Part shown: one piece after another, positions 1 through 6,958 of the stretch
Numbering within the stretch: position 1 is the stretch's first letter
How the letters are laid out: the number at the start of each line of letters is the position of its first letter
Source of the DNA: an uncultured Porphyromonadaceae bacterium
Lineage (GTDB): Bacteria > Bacteroidota > Bacteroidia > Bacteroidales > Muribaculaceae
Assembly (NCBI GenBank): GCA_900550395.1
Contig: URSD01000037.1
Coordinates: 1 to 24,852, forward strand
Reading direction: 5' to 3'
DNA length: 24,852 nucleotides
Translations under genes and position numbers: made by a program
Notes under the pieces: generated by a model
What the model was told of the DNA's origin: nothing
What the model saw: the letters and a program-made list of their open reading frames with translations, nothing else
Databases searched by the model: none

Positions 1-85
1 GTCAAATCAAAATGTCAAAGAACTCTCTTTATTTGATGATTTTTAAACTAACGCGATTTTATCGCACCAGTAGTAATCACAAATC

Positions 86-220
86 ATGAACGAACAAACC
101 CAAGGAACCGACGACACCCCCATGTTCGCTTCCACAGCAAGCAAGCCCACAGAGGCTCCCGCCGAACCCGGCATCGAAGAAACCTTTTTGTCTAACATGC
201 GCCCATCCTTCTGGGACTAA
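86..220 (+). CDS. Small acidic hypothetical protein (44 aa) upstream of capsid gene
   Basis: An ATG-started frame of 44 codons ends in TAA 50 bases before the capsid gene and points the same way. The product is rich in Thr, Pro, Glu and Ala with no predicted secondary core, and ends in an aromatic-hydrophobic tail (FLSNMRPSFWD). I do not recognise it. Its place just before a major capsid gene and its disordered acidic body with a distinct C-terminal tail would fit a capsid-assembly or scaffold-like accessory peptide, but that is inference from position only. It could also be the 3' end remnant of a longer gene cut by an earlier event, because the window begins 85 bases upstream and I cannot see further. 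Confidence 0.55.
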   Translation: MNEQTQGTDDTPMFASTASKPTEAPAEPGIEETFLSNMRPSFWD

Positions 221-270
221 TCACCTATTAATTAACTTCTTAACTTTTCACCTTTTTAACTCTAAAAATC

Positions 271-1500
271 ATGAACGAAAACATCGTAACCACTACCCTC
301 ACGCGCCAGGTCGCTCCCGGCCTCCTGCGCAACACCATCGACGAGCGCGTTGCCGCCATCCGTCCCATGTCGACACCCGTCGACCAGATCTCCCGCATGG
401 CCGGCAGCCGTGGCTGCAAGTCCATGAAGGTGGAGTACTACAGCGTCGACACCAAGCCCCTCTCGGCCAAGGTCAAGACCGCCGCGAGCTACACCGTGGA
501 GGAAGGCGAGAGCCCCGAGCTCACGCTCCACACCGACAACGACGACATCTTCCAGGTGTCCGAGACCCTCATCGTGCCCTCCGCCAAGGTCGTCGCCGAC
601 GGACGCGAGATTACGGCCCAGCTCTACGTCACCGGCCGTCCCGCCAAGGCATCCGGAGGCGGCGTAGAGTGCCTCCTCACCAACATCCCCGCAGGCTGCA
701 CCGTCAGCTTCGCCAAGGGCAGTGAGGTAGTGCGCATGGGACGCGCCGCCACCGAGCTCGACGTACAGACTCCCCAGTTCGTCGCCCTGCCCCGCAAGGC
801 CTTCAACTACTGCCAGATCTTCAAGATGCAGATCGAGCAGTCTACGGCCCAGCGCATCCAGGCCAAGGAGGTGGGCTGGACTTTCTCCGACCAGGAGGAG
901 GCCGCCGTCATCGACATGCGCCTCGGCATGGAGAAGAACTTCCTCTTCGGCAGCCGGCAGTGCCTGCACCTCACCGATGGGCGCGAGGTCTACCTCACCG
1001 GAGGCATCTGGACGCAGACCGACCATGAGGCGCTCCTGCCCGGAGGCGCACTCTCCGACGCCGACGTCAACGACCTCTGCCGCGAGGCATTCACCGGAAG
1101 CAACGGCTCCCGACGCAAGATTCTCATCGCCGGCACCGGACTCACCGACCGCCTCTCGCGCCTCAGCTACAGCAAGAACGTGGGCGCTATGGAGAGCACC
1201 GTCCGCTGGGGCATCGAGCTCCGCGAACTGAAGTCCAACTTCGGCACGCTCTATGTGGTGCACAGCGAGGTCTTCGACCAGTGCGGACACAGCCAGGACG
1301 GCTTCGTGCTCGACCCCGACTACGTCACCAAGTACTGCCACACGCCCTTCAGCGTCGAGACCCTCGACCTCCGCACCAGCGGACAGCGCAACACCGACGC
1401 CGTAGTGCTCACCGAGATCGCATGCCTCACGCTCCGCTATCCCGACACCCACATGCGCGTACTGTCGCTCCCCGAGGACGATGACACCAAAAACGTCTGA
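271..1500 (+). CDS. Phage major capsid protein, SU10/DUF5309-like (HK97 fold)
   Basis: The 409-residue product would form the icosahedral shell of a tailed phage. The N-terminal arm (residues 1-75) is followed by a segment typical of the SU10 capsid family: a stretch around residues 150-220 with NYCQIFK, then EVGWTFSDQEEAAVIDMRLGM, and a loop FLFGSRQ. The C-terminal third has the family pattern of an FGTLYVVHSEVFD strand followed by GFVLDPDYV and a conserved TPFSVETLDLRTSGQ region. Length matches a complete capsid protein, and I see no frameshift. There is no recognisable protease or scaffold fusion. The next gene starts 3 bases after the stop, so the two are surely cotranscribed. Family assignment is by recalled motif pattern, not by search. 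Confidence 0.8.
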   Translation: MNENIVTTTLTRQVAPGLLRNTIDERVAAIRPMSTPVDQISRMAGSRGCKSMKVEYYSVDTKPLSAKVKTAASYTVEEGESPELTLHTDNDDIFQVSETLIVPSAKVVADGREITAQLYVTGRPAKASGGGVECLLTNIPAGCTVSFAKGSEVVRMGRAATELDVQTPQFVALPRKAFNYCQIFKMQIEQSTAQRIQAKEVGWTFSDQEEAAVIDMRLGMEKNFLFGSRQCLHLTDGREVYLTGGIWTQTDHEALLPGGALSDADVNDLCREAFTGSNGSRRKILIAGTGLTDRLSRLSYSKNVGAMESTVRWGIELRELKSNFGTLYVVHSEVFDQCGHSQDGFVLDPDYVTKYCHTPFSVETLDLRTSGQRNTDAVVLTEIACLTLRYPDTHMRVLSLPEDDDTKNV

Positions 1501-1503
1501 ACC

Positions 1504-2061
1504 ATGCTGCGTACGCTCACTCACGACGAAATGCTCAAGCTCTGGCGCACAGCCGCCGGGCTTGAGCCCCTGCGGAGCGACTGCCGCGTGGAGCGTGTGG
1601 AGGGCCTGGACGCCGATGCCGTCATCGAGCCGCGCATGCGCGCCTGGTACCTACGCCTGCTCGACACCGCCCCGCCGCAGCTTCTGCCCGTGGCCGACGT
1701 CGCCGACCGTCTCACGCTCACGCCCGACCCGGCCGCGCCGCGCGCCGCAGCCACGCTGCCCGACGGCGTCCGGCGCCTGCTGAGCCTGCGCCTCACGGGC
1801 TGGATGCGCCCCGCCTGGCCGGCCGACGAGGCCGAAGCCTCCCGACGCGCCGCACTCGCCCTCAATCCCTATCTGCGCCCCGGGCCATACTGCCCGCTGT
1901 GCATCACCCACGGACGACGGCTGACAGCCGCACCTTTCGAGGACGGCGACATCGTGGCCGAAGCCATGGCCGTGACCGACCCCGGGCCCGAGCTCTACAT
2001 CCTTGACGAATCATTACTCGACACAATCCCCGACATTTTACACGACTATGACAACTTCTGA
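1504..2061 (+). CDS. Hypothetical phage protein between capsid and portal (185 aa)
   Basis: This gene starts 3 bases after the capsid stop and overlaps the portal start by 14 bases, so it belongs to the same translation-coupled block. The 185-residue product is Arg/Ala/Pro/Leu-rich, soluble, with no signal peptide or membrane segment. The C-terminal half contains a PYCPLC pair of cysteines and a short beta-rich segment. I do not recognise the family. Between a capsid and a portal gene, a head-completion or head-tail connector role is the simplest guess, but nothing in the sequence proves it. Confidence 0.7.
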   Translation: MLRTLTHDEMLKLWRTAAGLEPLRSDCRVERVEGLDADAVIEPRMRAWYLRLLDTAPPQLLPVADVADRLTLTPDPAAPRAAATLPDGVRRLLSLRLTGWMRPAWPADEAEASRRAALALNPYLRPGPYCPLCITHGRRLTAAPFEDGDIVAEAMAVTDPGPELYILDESLLDTIPDILHDYDNF

Positions 2062-3358
2062 AACCACAGGACAGACCTGTCTGCTGCGCGCACGCGACGC
2101 CTGGCTCGCCGCCGCGGCCCGGCGCGCCGAGCGCGCACGGTGCAAGCGCTTCACCTACGGACGGCAGTGGAGCGACCCGGGCCCCGGCGGCTACACAGAG
2201 GCCGAACTGGCCGAGAAAAACGGACGCCGGCCCCTCACCAACAACCTCATCCGCCAGCTCGTCAAGACCGTCATCGGCCGCTTCCGGGCCCTCGCCGAGG
2301 AGCGCAAGACCTACGACGACGAGCCAGGCTCCGACCGCCTGCGCAACCAGCTCGCCGAGCTCGACTGCCGCATGCTCGAGGAATTCCTCATCTCCGGCAC
2401 CGCCGTGCAGCGCATCGTGGCCGAACGACGCCTCCAGGGCAGCGGCGTGTGGGTGGACAACGTCAGCCCCGACCGATTCTTCTGCAACGCCTACCACGAC
2501 CCGCGCGGCTTCGACATCGACCTCGCCGGCATGCTCCACGACATGAGCCCCGCCGAACTCCTGGCCCGCTTCGGAGGCAGCAACGCACAGCGCCAGCAGC
2601 GCCTCCGGCGCATCTACGAAGGCCTTTCGGGGTCCGACATACCCCTCTCGCCGGGCATGACCCTCGCCGCCACCGACTTCTTCACGCCCGATCCGGGCAA
2701 GTGGCGCGTGGTGGAGCTCTGGACCCTCGACGCCGTCAGCGCATCCCGCAGCCGCGGAGGCGGGCGCGAACGCTCGGCGCGACTCGACTTCGTGTGGCAG
2801 TGCCGCTGGCTGGCACCGGACGGCACGGTGCTCAGCTCCTACGCCTCGCCTTTCGCCCACGGCACCCATCCCTTTGCCGTGCGCCACTATCCCTTCACCG
2901 ACGGCGAGGTGCATTCCTTCGTGGCCGACCTGCTCGACCAGCAGCGCTGCATCAACCGCCTGATAACCATGATCGACCACATCATGAGCTGCTCGGCCAA
3001 GGGCGTGCTCCTCTTCCCCGTGGAGCAGATGGCGCCAAACATGGACTGGAAGAAGGTGTGCGACGCATGGTCGGCCGCCGACGGCGTCATCCCCGTCACG
3101 GGCCGCGGCATGATGCCCCAGCAGGTGGTGACGGGTGGAGGAGCCGCCGGGGCATATCAGCTGCTCTCGCTCCAGATGAAGATTTTCGAGGACATATCCG
3201 GCGTGGGCGACACCCTCACGGGGCGCAGCGACAGCGGAGCCCGCGGAGCCGGACTCTACGAGGCGCAGGTGCGCAACGCAACCATCGCCCTTTACGACCT
3301 CCTCCTCACCTTCGACGCCTTCACGGCCCAGCGCGATGAAAAGATGAAAAATTGCTGA
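2048..3358 (+). CDS. Phage portal protein, P22-like, short
   Basis: The portal is the dodecameric ring through which phage DNA enters and leaves the capsid. The product begins with a basic helix (RRAERARCKRFTYGRQW) and the family signature RPLTNNLIRQLVKTVIGRFR, followed by an EEFLISGTAVQRI helix, the wing region with VDNVSPDRFFCN, and a late segment with GVGDTLTGRSDSG and a long helix ending the protein. I chose the ATG at 2048, not 2003: it gives a 14-base overlap with the upstream gene, and the extra 15 residues have no family resemblance. At 436 residues it is clearly shorter than P22 gp1 (about 725) and lacks a long C-terminal barrel. The last codons are AT-rich compared with the body, so C-terminal truncation is possible. 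Confidence 0.75.
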   Translation: MTTSETTGQTCLLRARDAWLAAAARRAERARCKRFTYGRQWSDPGPGGYTEAELAEKNGRRPLTNNLIRQLVKTVIGRFRALAEERKTYDDEPGSDRLRNQLAELDCRMLEEFLISGTAVQRIVAERRLQGSGVWVDNVSPDRFFCNAYHDPRGFDIDLAGMLHDMSPAELLARFGGSNAQRQQRLRRIYEGLSGSDIPLSPGMTLAATDFFTPDPGKWRVVELWTLDAVSASRSRGGGRERSARLDFVWQCRWLAPDGTVLSSYASPFAHGTHPFAVRHYPFTDGEVHSFVADLLDQQRCINRLITMIDHIMSCSAKGVLLFPVEQMAPNMDWKKVCDAWSAADGVIPVTGRGMMPQQVVTGGGAAGAYQLLSLQMKIFEDISGVGDTLTGRSDSGARGAGLYEAQVRNATIALYDLLLTFDAFTAQRDEKMKNC

Positions 3359-3382
3359 AACAACAATTTTATTGCAATATTT

Positions 3383-3413
3383 TTTGTTGTTTTGTCAATT
3401 TTCATTAACTTTG
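3383..3413 (+). promoter_or_regulatory. Bacteroidota promoter for the three small element genes
   Basis: TTTG at 3383-3386 and TAACTTTG at 3406-3413 are separated by 19 bases, a full match to the Bacteroidota -33/-7 consensus. It lies in an AT-rich gap after the portal stop, and the next start codon is at 3479. The 3' genes are therefore expressed separately from the capsid block. Confidence 0.75.
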
Positions 3414-3478
3414 CATCACCTAAGCATCAGAATTCATTTTTGCAAAAGTTACACACAAAGTTTTACAAAGTTTACATT

Positions 3479-3913
3479 ATGCACAGCAAACAAAGAAACC
3501 GCGACTTCTGCCGTCGCTGCATCGAAATCTACAACGACATGGAACGGGTCGGCCTCGTGCCGACCATAAAGGAGGTGGTGCGCCGCGCCATCGAGACCCC
3601 GGCTCCGAGCTACTACATCGACTCCTACTACGCCTACACCAAGATCCTTGCGCTCCGACGCACGGGCATCGACACGCTGCCCGACACACCCACCGGGCGC
3701 ATGTGGCGCGAGATAGACAGGAAAGTCGAAAACGAGTTGCGGCGCAATCCGGGCTACATAATCAACGCCCTGACCTACGTGCTCAACTTCTGCCATCCGT
3801 CATTTTTCCCGATCTCCATGGTGCAGGGCATGCGTATCGCGCGCAATGCATTCCTCTTCCGCGCACGCTACGAACACCGTCCCCGCAGGGGCAAAAAAAC
3901 CATAGCCTTATGA
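3479..3913 (+). CDS. Hypothetical phage-associated protein (144 aa)
   Basis: I chose the ATG at 3479 because it lies downstream of the promoter at 3383-3413; an earlier in-frame ATG at 3392 falls inside that promoter. The 144-residue product is basic and helical: RDFCRRCIEIYNDM, then a segment TIKEVVRRAIETPAPSYY that resembles a small helix-turn-helix, then an Arg-rich C-terminus. No membrane segment or signal is present. I do not recognise a named family; I have an unverified memory of similar short basic proteins in Bacteroides prophages. The stop overlaps the next start (ATGA), so the pair is translationally coupled. Confidence 0.75.
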   Translation: MHSKQRNRDFCRRCIEIYNDMERVGLVPTIKEVVRRAIETPAPSYYIDSYYAYTKILALRRTGIDTLPDTPTGRMWREIDRKVENELRRNPGYIINALTYVLNFCHPSFFPISMVQGMRIARNAFLFRARYEHRPRRGKKTIAL

Positions 3914-4341
3914 AGGTGACGGTAAGCATTCCGGCCATTGTGCAGTCCATGATGGCGGGAACGGCGCTCGGGGCCATAGGCTCCGGCGCCACGCGCCCGG
4001 CACTGCTGCAGCCCGACCATGAGGAAGCGATGCGCATGGCGGCTCGCAGCACCCTCAGGAACATAGTGCTGGCGATAGCCGACCTTACGGACAATGTGAA
4101 TTTCAGCGCAGGCGACATTGTGGAGTTGGAGCTGTGCGATGAACTGAACATCAGTCCGGAGCTGGTGGCCGGAGCCATAGAGGACGCCGTGACGGCCCGG
4201 GTGCTGCAATTCTTCTATGCCGACGCGATGCCGCAGGCATCCGCGGCCTGTGCCGGCGGCGCCGGGGAACGGACCGCCGCACTGCGCCGCATGCTCTTCG
4301 CCGCACTGCCCGCGCCGGGACGAATCAGGCCGCACCGCTGA
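3910..4341 (+). CDS. Hypothetical phage-associated protein (143 aa)
   Basis: The ATG at 3910 overlaps the preceding stop as ATGA, which decides the start over a longer frame from 3703. The product has a hydrophobic Gly/Ala-rich N-terminal stretch (IVQSMMAGTALGAIGSGAT) and a central helical part with TLRNIVLAIADLTDNVNF and an acidic run DIVELELCDELNISPELV. The C-terminus is Ala/Arg-rich. Function is unknown. The Gly/Ala stretch is short and contains Ser/Gln, so I would not call it a membrane segment with confidence. Confidence 0.7.
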   Translation: MKVTVSIPAIVQSMMAGTALGAIGSGATRPALLQPDHEEAMRMAARSTLRNIVLAIADLTDNVNFSAGDIVELELCDELNISPELVAGAIEDAVTARVLQFFYADAMPQASAACAGGAGERTAALRRMLFAALPAPGRIRPHR

Positions 4342-4399
4342 ACATTCGCGGCCGCCGCAGTGTTTCACCTATGAACTAAATGAACTAAATCTGTAAATT

Positions 4400-4600
4400 A
4401 TGGCTAAACAATACATCGCCCTCCTGAAGGACAAATGGGATGCCTCGGCAGCAGCCCTGGCTAAGCTCAACGCCACTATGGCCGACGAATGGCACGGCTA
4501 TTGCCGCCGCTATGTGGTCGATGAACTCACGCGCATGCGCCGGCGCCTCGCCGCATGGGCCGACGAGGAGCAGGAAATGAAACGATTCAGCATCTGCTGA
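4400..4600 (+). CDS. Small helical hypothetical protein (66 aa)
   Basis: The ATG at 4400 follows a 58-base AT-rich spacer and opens a 66-codon frame. The product looks like one long amphipathic helical pair: LLKDKWDASAAALAKLNATM, then a basic segment RYVVDELTRMRRRLAAW and an acidic end. It is the last + strand gene of the element; the convergent adenosyltransferase gene ends 14 bases further on. A CAGCA-TC-TGCTG hairpin covers its stop codon (4588-4599). Function unknown. Confidence 0.6.
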   Translation: MAKQYIALLKDKWDASAAALAKLNATMADEWHGYCRRYVVDELTRMRRRLAAWADEEQEMKRFSIC

Positions 4601-4614
4601 ACGGCCCAGCCGCG

Positions 4615-5160
4615 CTACCAGAACAGTTCCTCCGTGCCGGAGCGCATGTTGATGGTGCGCGCCAGCGCGAACAGATAGTCGCTGAGGCGGTTGACGTAGC
4701 GCAGCACGCGCCCGTCCACCGCCACTCCGGAGTGCATCAGCGCCACGATGCGGCGCTCGGCGCGGCGCGCCACGGTGCGGGCCACATGCGCCCGCGAGGA
4801 GTCGGGATGGCCGCCGGGCAGGATGAAGCGCTTGTGGCGCGGCAGCTGTGCGTCCAGGCGGTCGATTTCGGCCTCCAGGCCGGCGATGGCCTGCTCGGGC
4901 ATGGGCTGCGGCTGCCACTGCGATGTGGGCTCGGTGGCGAGGATGGTGCCGGCGTCGAAGATGCTGCGCTGTATGGAGTGGAGCGTGGCACGGTCGGCGT
5001 CGTCAAGCACCGGGCTCGCCGCCACGAGGCCGATGTGGCTGTTCAGTTCGTCAAGGGTGCCGTACGCCTCAAGGCGCGCGTCATCCTTTCCTGTGCGGGT
5101 GCCACCCACGAGCGATGTGTTGCCGGCGTCGCCCCCGCCGGTGTAGAGAGAGCTTTTCAT
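4615..5160 (-). CDS. Cob(I)alamin adenosyltransferase, PduO type
   Basis: This enzyme transfers adenosine from ATP to reduced cobalamin and so makes the coenzyme of methylmalonyl-CoA mutase and related enzymes. The 181-residue product shows the PduO pattern in order: an N-terminal YTGGGDAGNTSLVGG nucleotide loop, YGTLDELNSHIG, a Gln/Pro linker, FILPGG followed by ARTVARRAER, and NRLSDYLFALAR near the end. The usual loop reads YTKTGD, so GGGD is a small deviation. I chose the ATG at 5160: an AAGGA motif lies 8 bases before it and overlaps the upstream gene's stop. A TTG at 5181 is the only longer option. It sits 10 bases behind the LOG-family gene and shares its promoter. Confidence 0.92.
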   Translation of the reverse strand: MKSSLYTGGGDAGNTSLVGGTRTGKDDARLEAYGTLDELNSHIGLVAASPVLDDADRATLHSIQRSIFDAGTILATEPTSQWQPQPMPEQAIAGLEAEIDRLDAQLPRHKRFILPGGHPDSSRAHVARTVARRAERRIVALMHSGVAVDGRVLRYVNRLSDYLFALARTINMRSGTEELFW

Positions 5161-5170
5161 TGTTGCGTCC

Positions 5171-5725
5171 TTATTTGTCAAACGTCTCGTCCAGAGCCGC
5201 GGCTATGCCCTCGGGATTGTCCGTCACGCGGAGCACGTCCAGCGCGCCCGGCCGCAGCAGCCCGGCGTCGGTCATGCGCCTCAGCTGCTCCAGCAGCGGG
5301 TCGTAGAGGCCGTCGGGATTGTAGATTATGATGCGCTTGCCCTGCTGCTCGTTGAAGTTGATGTAGCTGAACGAGGTCGAGAACTCGTCGAGGGTGCCGT
5401 AGCCGCCCGGCAGCACCACGAAGGCGTCGGCCAGGAGCTGCATCGTGCCCTTGCGCTCGTTGAGATCGCTCGTCGGCACCACGATGTCGTTGTAGGGCGA
5501 CGACCATTCGCGCCGCCGCGTGGGCACCACGCCCACCACTCGCGCGCCGTTGTCCCTGGCGGTGCGCGCCACCACCGTCATCAGTCCGGCGTCCACACCG
5601 CCGTAGACCAGCGTGGCTCCGTGCTGTCCTATCCATCGCCCGGCCACACGGGCGCCCTCCTGCCAGTGCTCCGGCAGGCCGGCCGCGGCGCTGCAATACA
5701 CCGCTATCGTAATCTTATCTTTCAT
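5171..5725 (-). CDS. LOG-family (TIGR00730) nucleotide 5'-monophosphate hydrolase
   Basis: A 184-residue Rossmann-like protein with the family signature PGGYGTLDE (about residues 105-113) and an upstream glycine-rich YGGVDAGLM loop. Characterised members hydrolyse cytokinin-type or ordinary nucleoside 5'-monophosphates to the base and ribose 5-phosphate; older annotations call them lysine decarboxylases, which is wrong for this motif. The ATG at 5725 is 8 bases from a perfect promoter, so the 5' leader must be very short or absent. It is cotranscribed with the adenosyltransferase. I see no functional link between the two beyond the shared transcript. Confidence 0.9.
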   Translation of the reverse strand: MKDKITIAVYCSAAAGLPEHWQEGARVAGRWIGQHGATLVYGGVDAGLMTVVARTARDNGARVVGVVPTRRREWSSPYNDIVVPTSDLNERKGTMQLLADAFVVLPGGYGTLDEFSTSFSYINFNEQQGKRIIIYNPDGLYDPLLEQLRRMTDAGLLRPGALDVLRVTDNPEGIAAALDETFDK

Positions 5726-5732
5726 CGTGCCG

Positions 5733-5764
5733 CAAAGTTAGCAATTTCACCCGTATTCTCCAAA
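5733..5764 (-). promoter_or_regulatory. Promoter for LOG-family gene and adenosyltransferase
   Basis: On the - strand, TTTG (5761-5764) and TAACTTTG (5733-5740) are separated by exactly 20 bases, the full Bacteroidota consensus. The -7 element is only 7 bases from the start codon at 5725, which implies a leaderless or nearly leaderless message. Confidence 0.8.
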
Positions 5765-5771
5765 ACAGCTT

Positions 5772-6758
5772 TCAGAAGCCGGGGGTGGCGAGGATGCGGA
5801 GGGAGTCGGCGGAAGCGACGGCGAGGAGGATGGAGCAGCCGGGGAGGCGGGCGGCCATAGCCAGGGCCGAGTCGGGCTGCATGCCCATGGCAGCCGTGGC
5901 AAGCGCGTCGGCGAGCATGCACGTGGGCGCCGTGACGGTGGCCGAGAGCACCGGCGTGTCGACAGGTCGTCCCGTGGCGGGGCTGATGATGTGGCCCGCG
6001 CGGGTGCCGTCGGCGAGCGTACGGTAGTTGCGGTAGTTGCCCGAGGTAGCCACAGCGCGGCCGCTGCCGGGAGCTATCACCCGCAGGCGCTCGTGACGGA
6101 GGCCGCCGGGGTCGTCCACCGGGGCGTCGATCTGTATGTGCCAGGGGCGGCGCTGCGGGTTGAGGCCGCCGAGCGCCACCTCGCCGCCTATTTCCACGAG
6201 GTAGTCGCTCACGCCGTTGCGGCGCAGCATGGCGGCCACGGCGTCCACGCCGGCGCCCTTGGCTATGGCCGAGAAGTCGAGGCGCGTGGCCGGATGCTTG
6301 CGCTCCAGAACGCCGCCGGGGCGGAGGCGGCAGTCGCGTATGCCCACCGTGGCGAGCACACTGTCGAGCGCCTGCTGCGAGGGCTCGGCGCCGCGGCCCG
6401 AGGGACCGAAGCCCCAGAGGTCCACAAGGGGCATCACGGTGGGGTCGAAGGCCCCGCCGCTGATGCTGCACACGCGCTGCGACTCGCGCACGAGCATGGC
6501 GAGCATGGCGTCGAGCGTGTCGGTGCGTCCGGCGTTGAAGGCCGAGATGCGCGAGGCGGGATCGAAGGGCGACACGCTCAGCTCCACGCGGCGCATCTCG
6601 GCGCGCACGCTGTCGTGCAGCGGGGCGTCGCTGCGGTAGGTGATGTGGTAGACGGTGCCCCAGGCCTCGCCGCTGTCGCGCTGCCAGCCGTCGCCGCGGG
6701 AGCAGGCGGCCAGGGCCGCGGCGGCCGCGATGGCGAGCACAAGGCGCAACGCGCTCAC
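5772..6758 (-). CDS. apbE: FAD:protein FMN transferase (ApbE), lipoprotein
   Basis: ApbE hydrolyses FAD and attaches FMN covalently to Thr/Ser of periplasmic flavoproteins such as Na+-NQR and RNF subunits. The 328-residue product has a lipoprotein signal with lipobox LAAC (Cys19). Family blocks follow: GEAWGTVYHITY, FDPTVMPLVDLWGFG, DFSAIAKGAGVDAVA, YLVEIGGEVALGG, then AGHIISPATGRPVDTP and the metal-binding ADALATAAM segment. The start is GTG at 6758, which overlaps the xseB stop as GTGA; no better start is present. It is the third gene of the xseA-xseB-apbE operon, and no NQR or RNF genes are in the window. Confidence 0.93.
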   Translation of the reverse strand: MSALRLVLAIAAAAALAACSRGDGWQRDSGEAWGTVYHITYRSDAPLHDSVRAEMRRVELSVSPFDPASRISAFNAGRTDTLDAMLAMLVRESQRVCSISGGAFDPTVMPLVDLWGFGPSGRGAEPSQQALDSVLATVGIRDCRLRPGGVLERKHPATRLDFSAIAKGAGVDAVAAMLRRNGVSDYLVEIGGEVALGGLNPQRRPWHIQIDAPVDDPGGLRHERLRVIAPGSGRAVATSGNYRNYRTLADGTRAGHIISPATGRPVDTPVLSATVTAPTCMLADALATAAMGMQPDSALAMAARLPGCSILLAVASADSLRILATPGF

Positions 6759-6958
6759 GGCTCGAGCTGCTGAAGGATGGTCTGAAGCTCGGCGTCGGTG
6801 GCCGTCAGGCGCTTGCGGCAGGCGTCGAGCAGCTCGGCGGCGCGACGCGTCATGGCCGTCAGGCTGTCGACGTCGCAGTTCTCGGCGCGCAGGCGCGCTG
6901 TTATGGCTTCCAGCTCGGCCACGGCCTCACTGTAGGTGAGTTCTTCTACGGGTTTCAT
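6755..6958 (-). CDS. xseB: Exodeoxyribonuclease VII small subunit
   Basis: A 67-residue, two-helix acidic protein with the XseB pattern: SEAVAELEAITARL, then a short linker, then LTAMTRRAAELLDACRKRL and a C-terminal helix. Several small subunits bind one large subunit to form the single-strand-specific exonuclease VII. The ATG at 6958 overlaps the xseA stop (ATGA), and its own stop overlaps the apbE start (GTGA). A much longer frame in the same reading phase reaches 7366, but that part lies antisense-free inside xseA and has no family resemblance. Confidence 0.93.
   Translation of the reverse strand: MKPVEELTYSEAVAELEAITARLRAENCDVDSLTAMTRRAAELLDACRKRLTATDAELQTILQQLEP

Noticed and set aside
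262..1524. 420-codon - strand frame opposite the capsid gene
   Set aside because: The capsid frame has family motifs; the opposite frame has the same antisense composition and no motif.
5161..5181. TTG start at 5181 for the adenosyltransferase
   Set aside because: The ATG at 5160 has an AAGGA motif at good spacing and matches the family N-terminus.
4615..5771. Cobalamin riboswitch before the adenosyltransferase operon
   Set aside because: The operon promoter is only 7 bases from the first start codon, leaving no room for a riboswitch, and I see no B12-box.
5772..6758. ApbE as part of an RNF or NQR gene cluster
   Set aside because: Neighbours are xseB and a LOG-family gene; no flavoprotein subunit is in the window.
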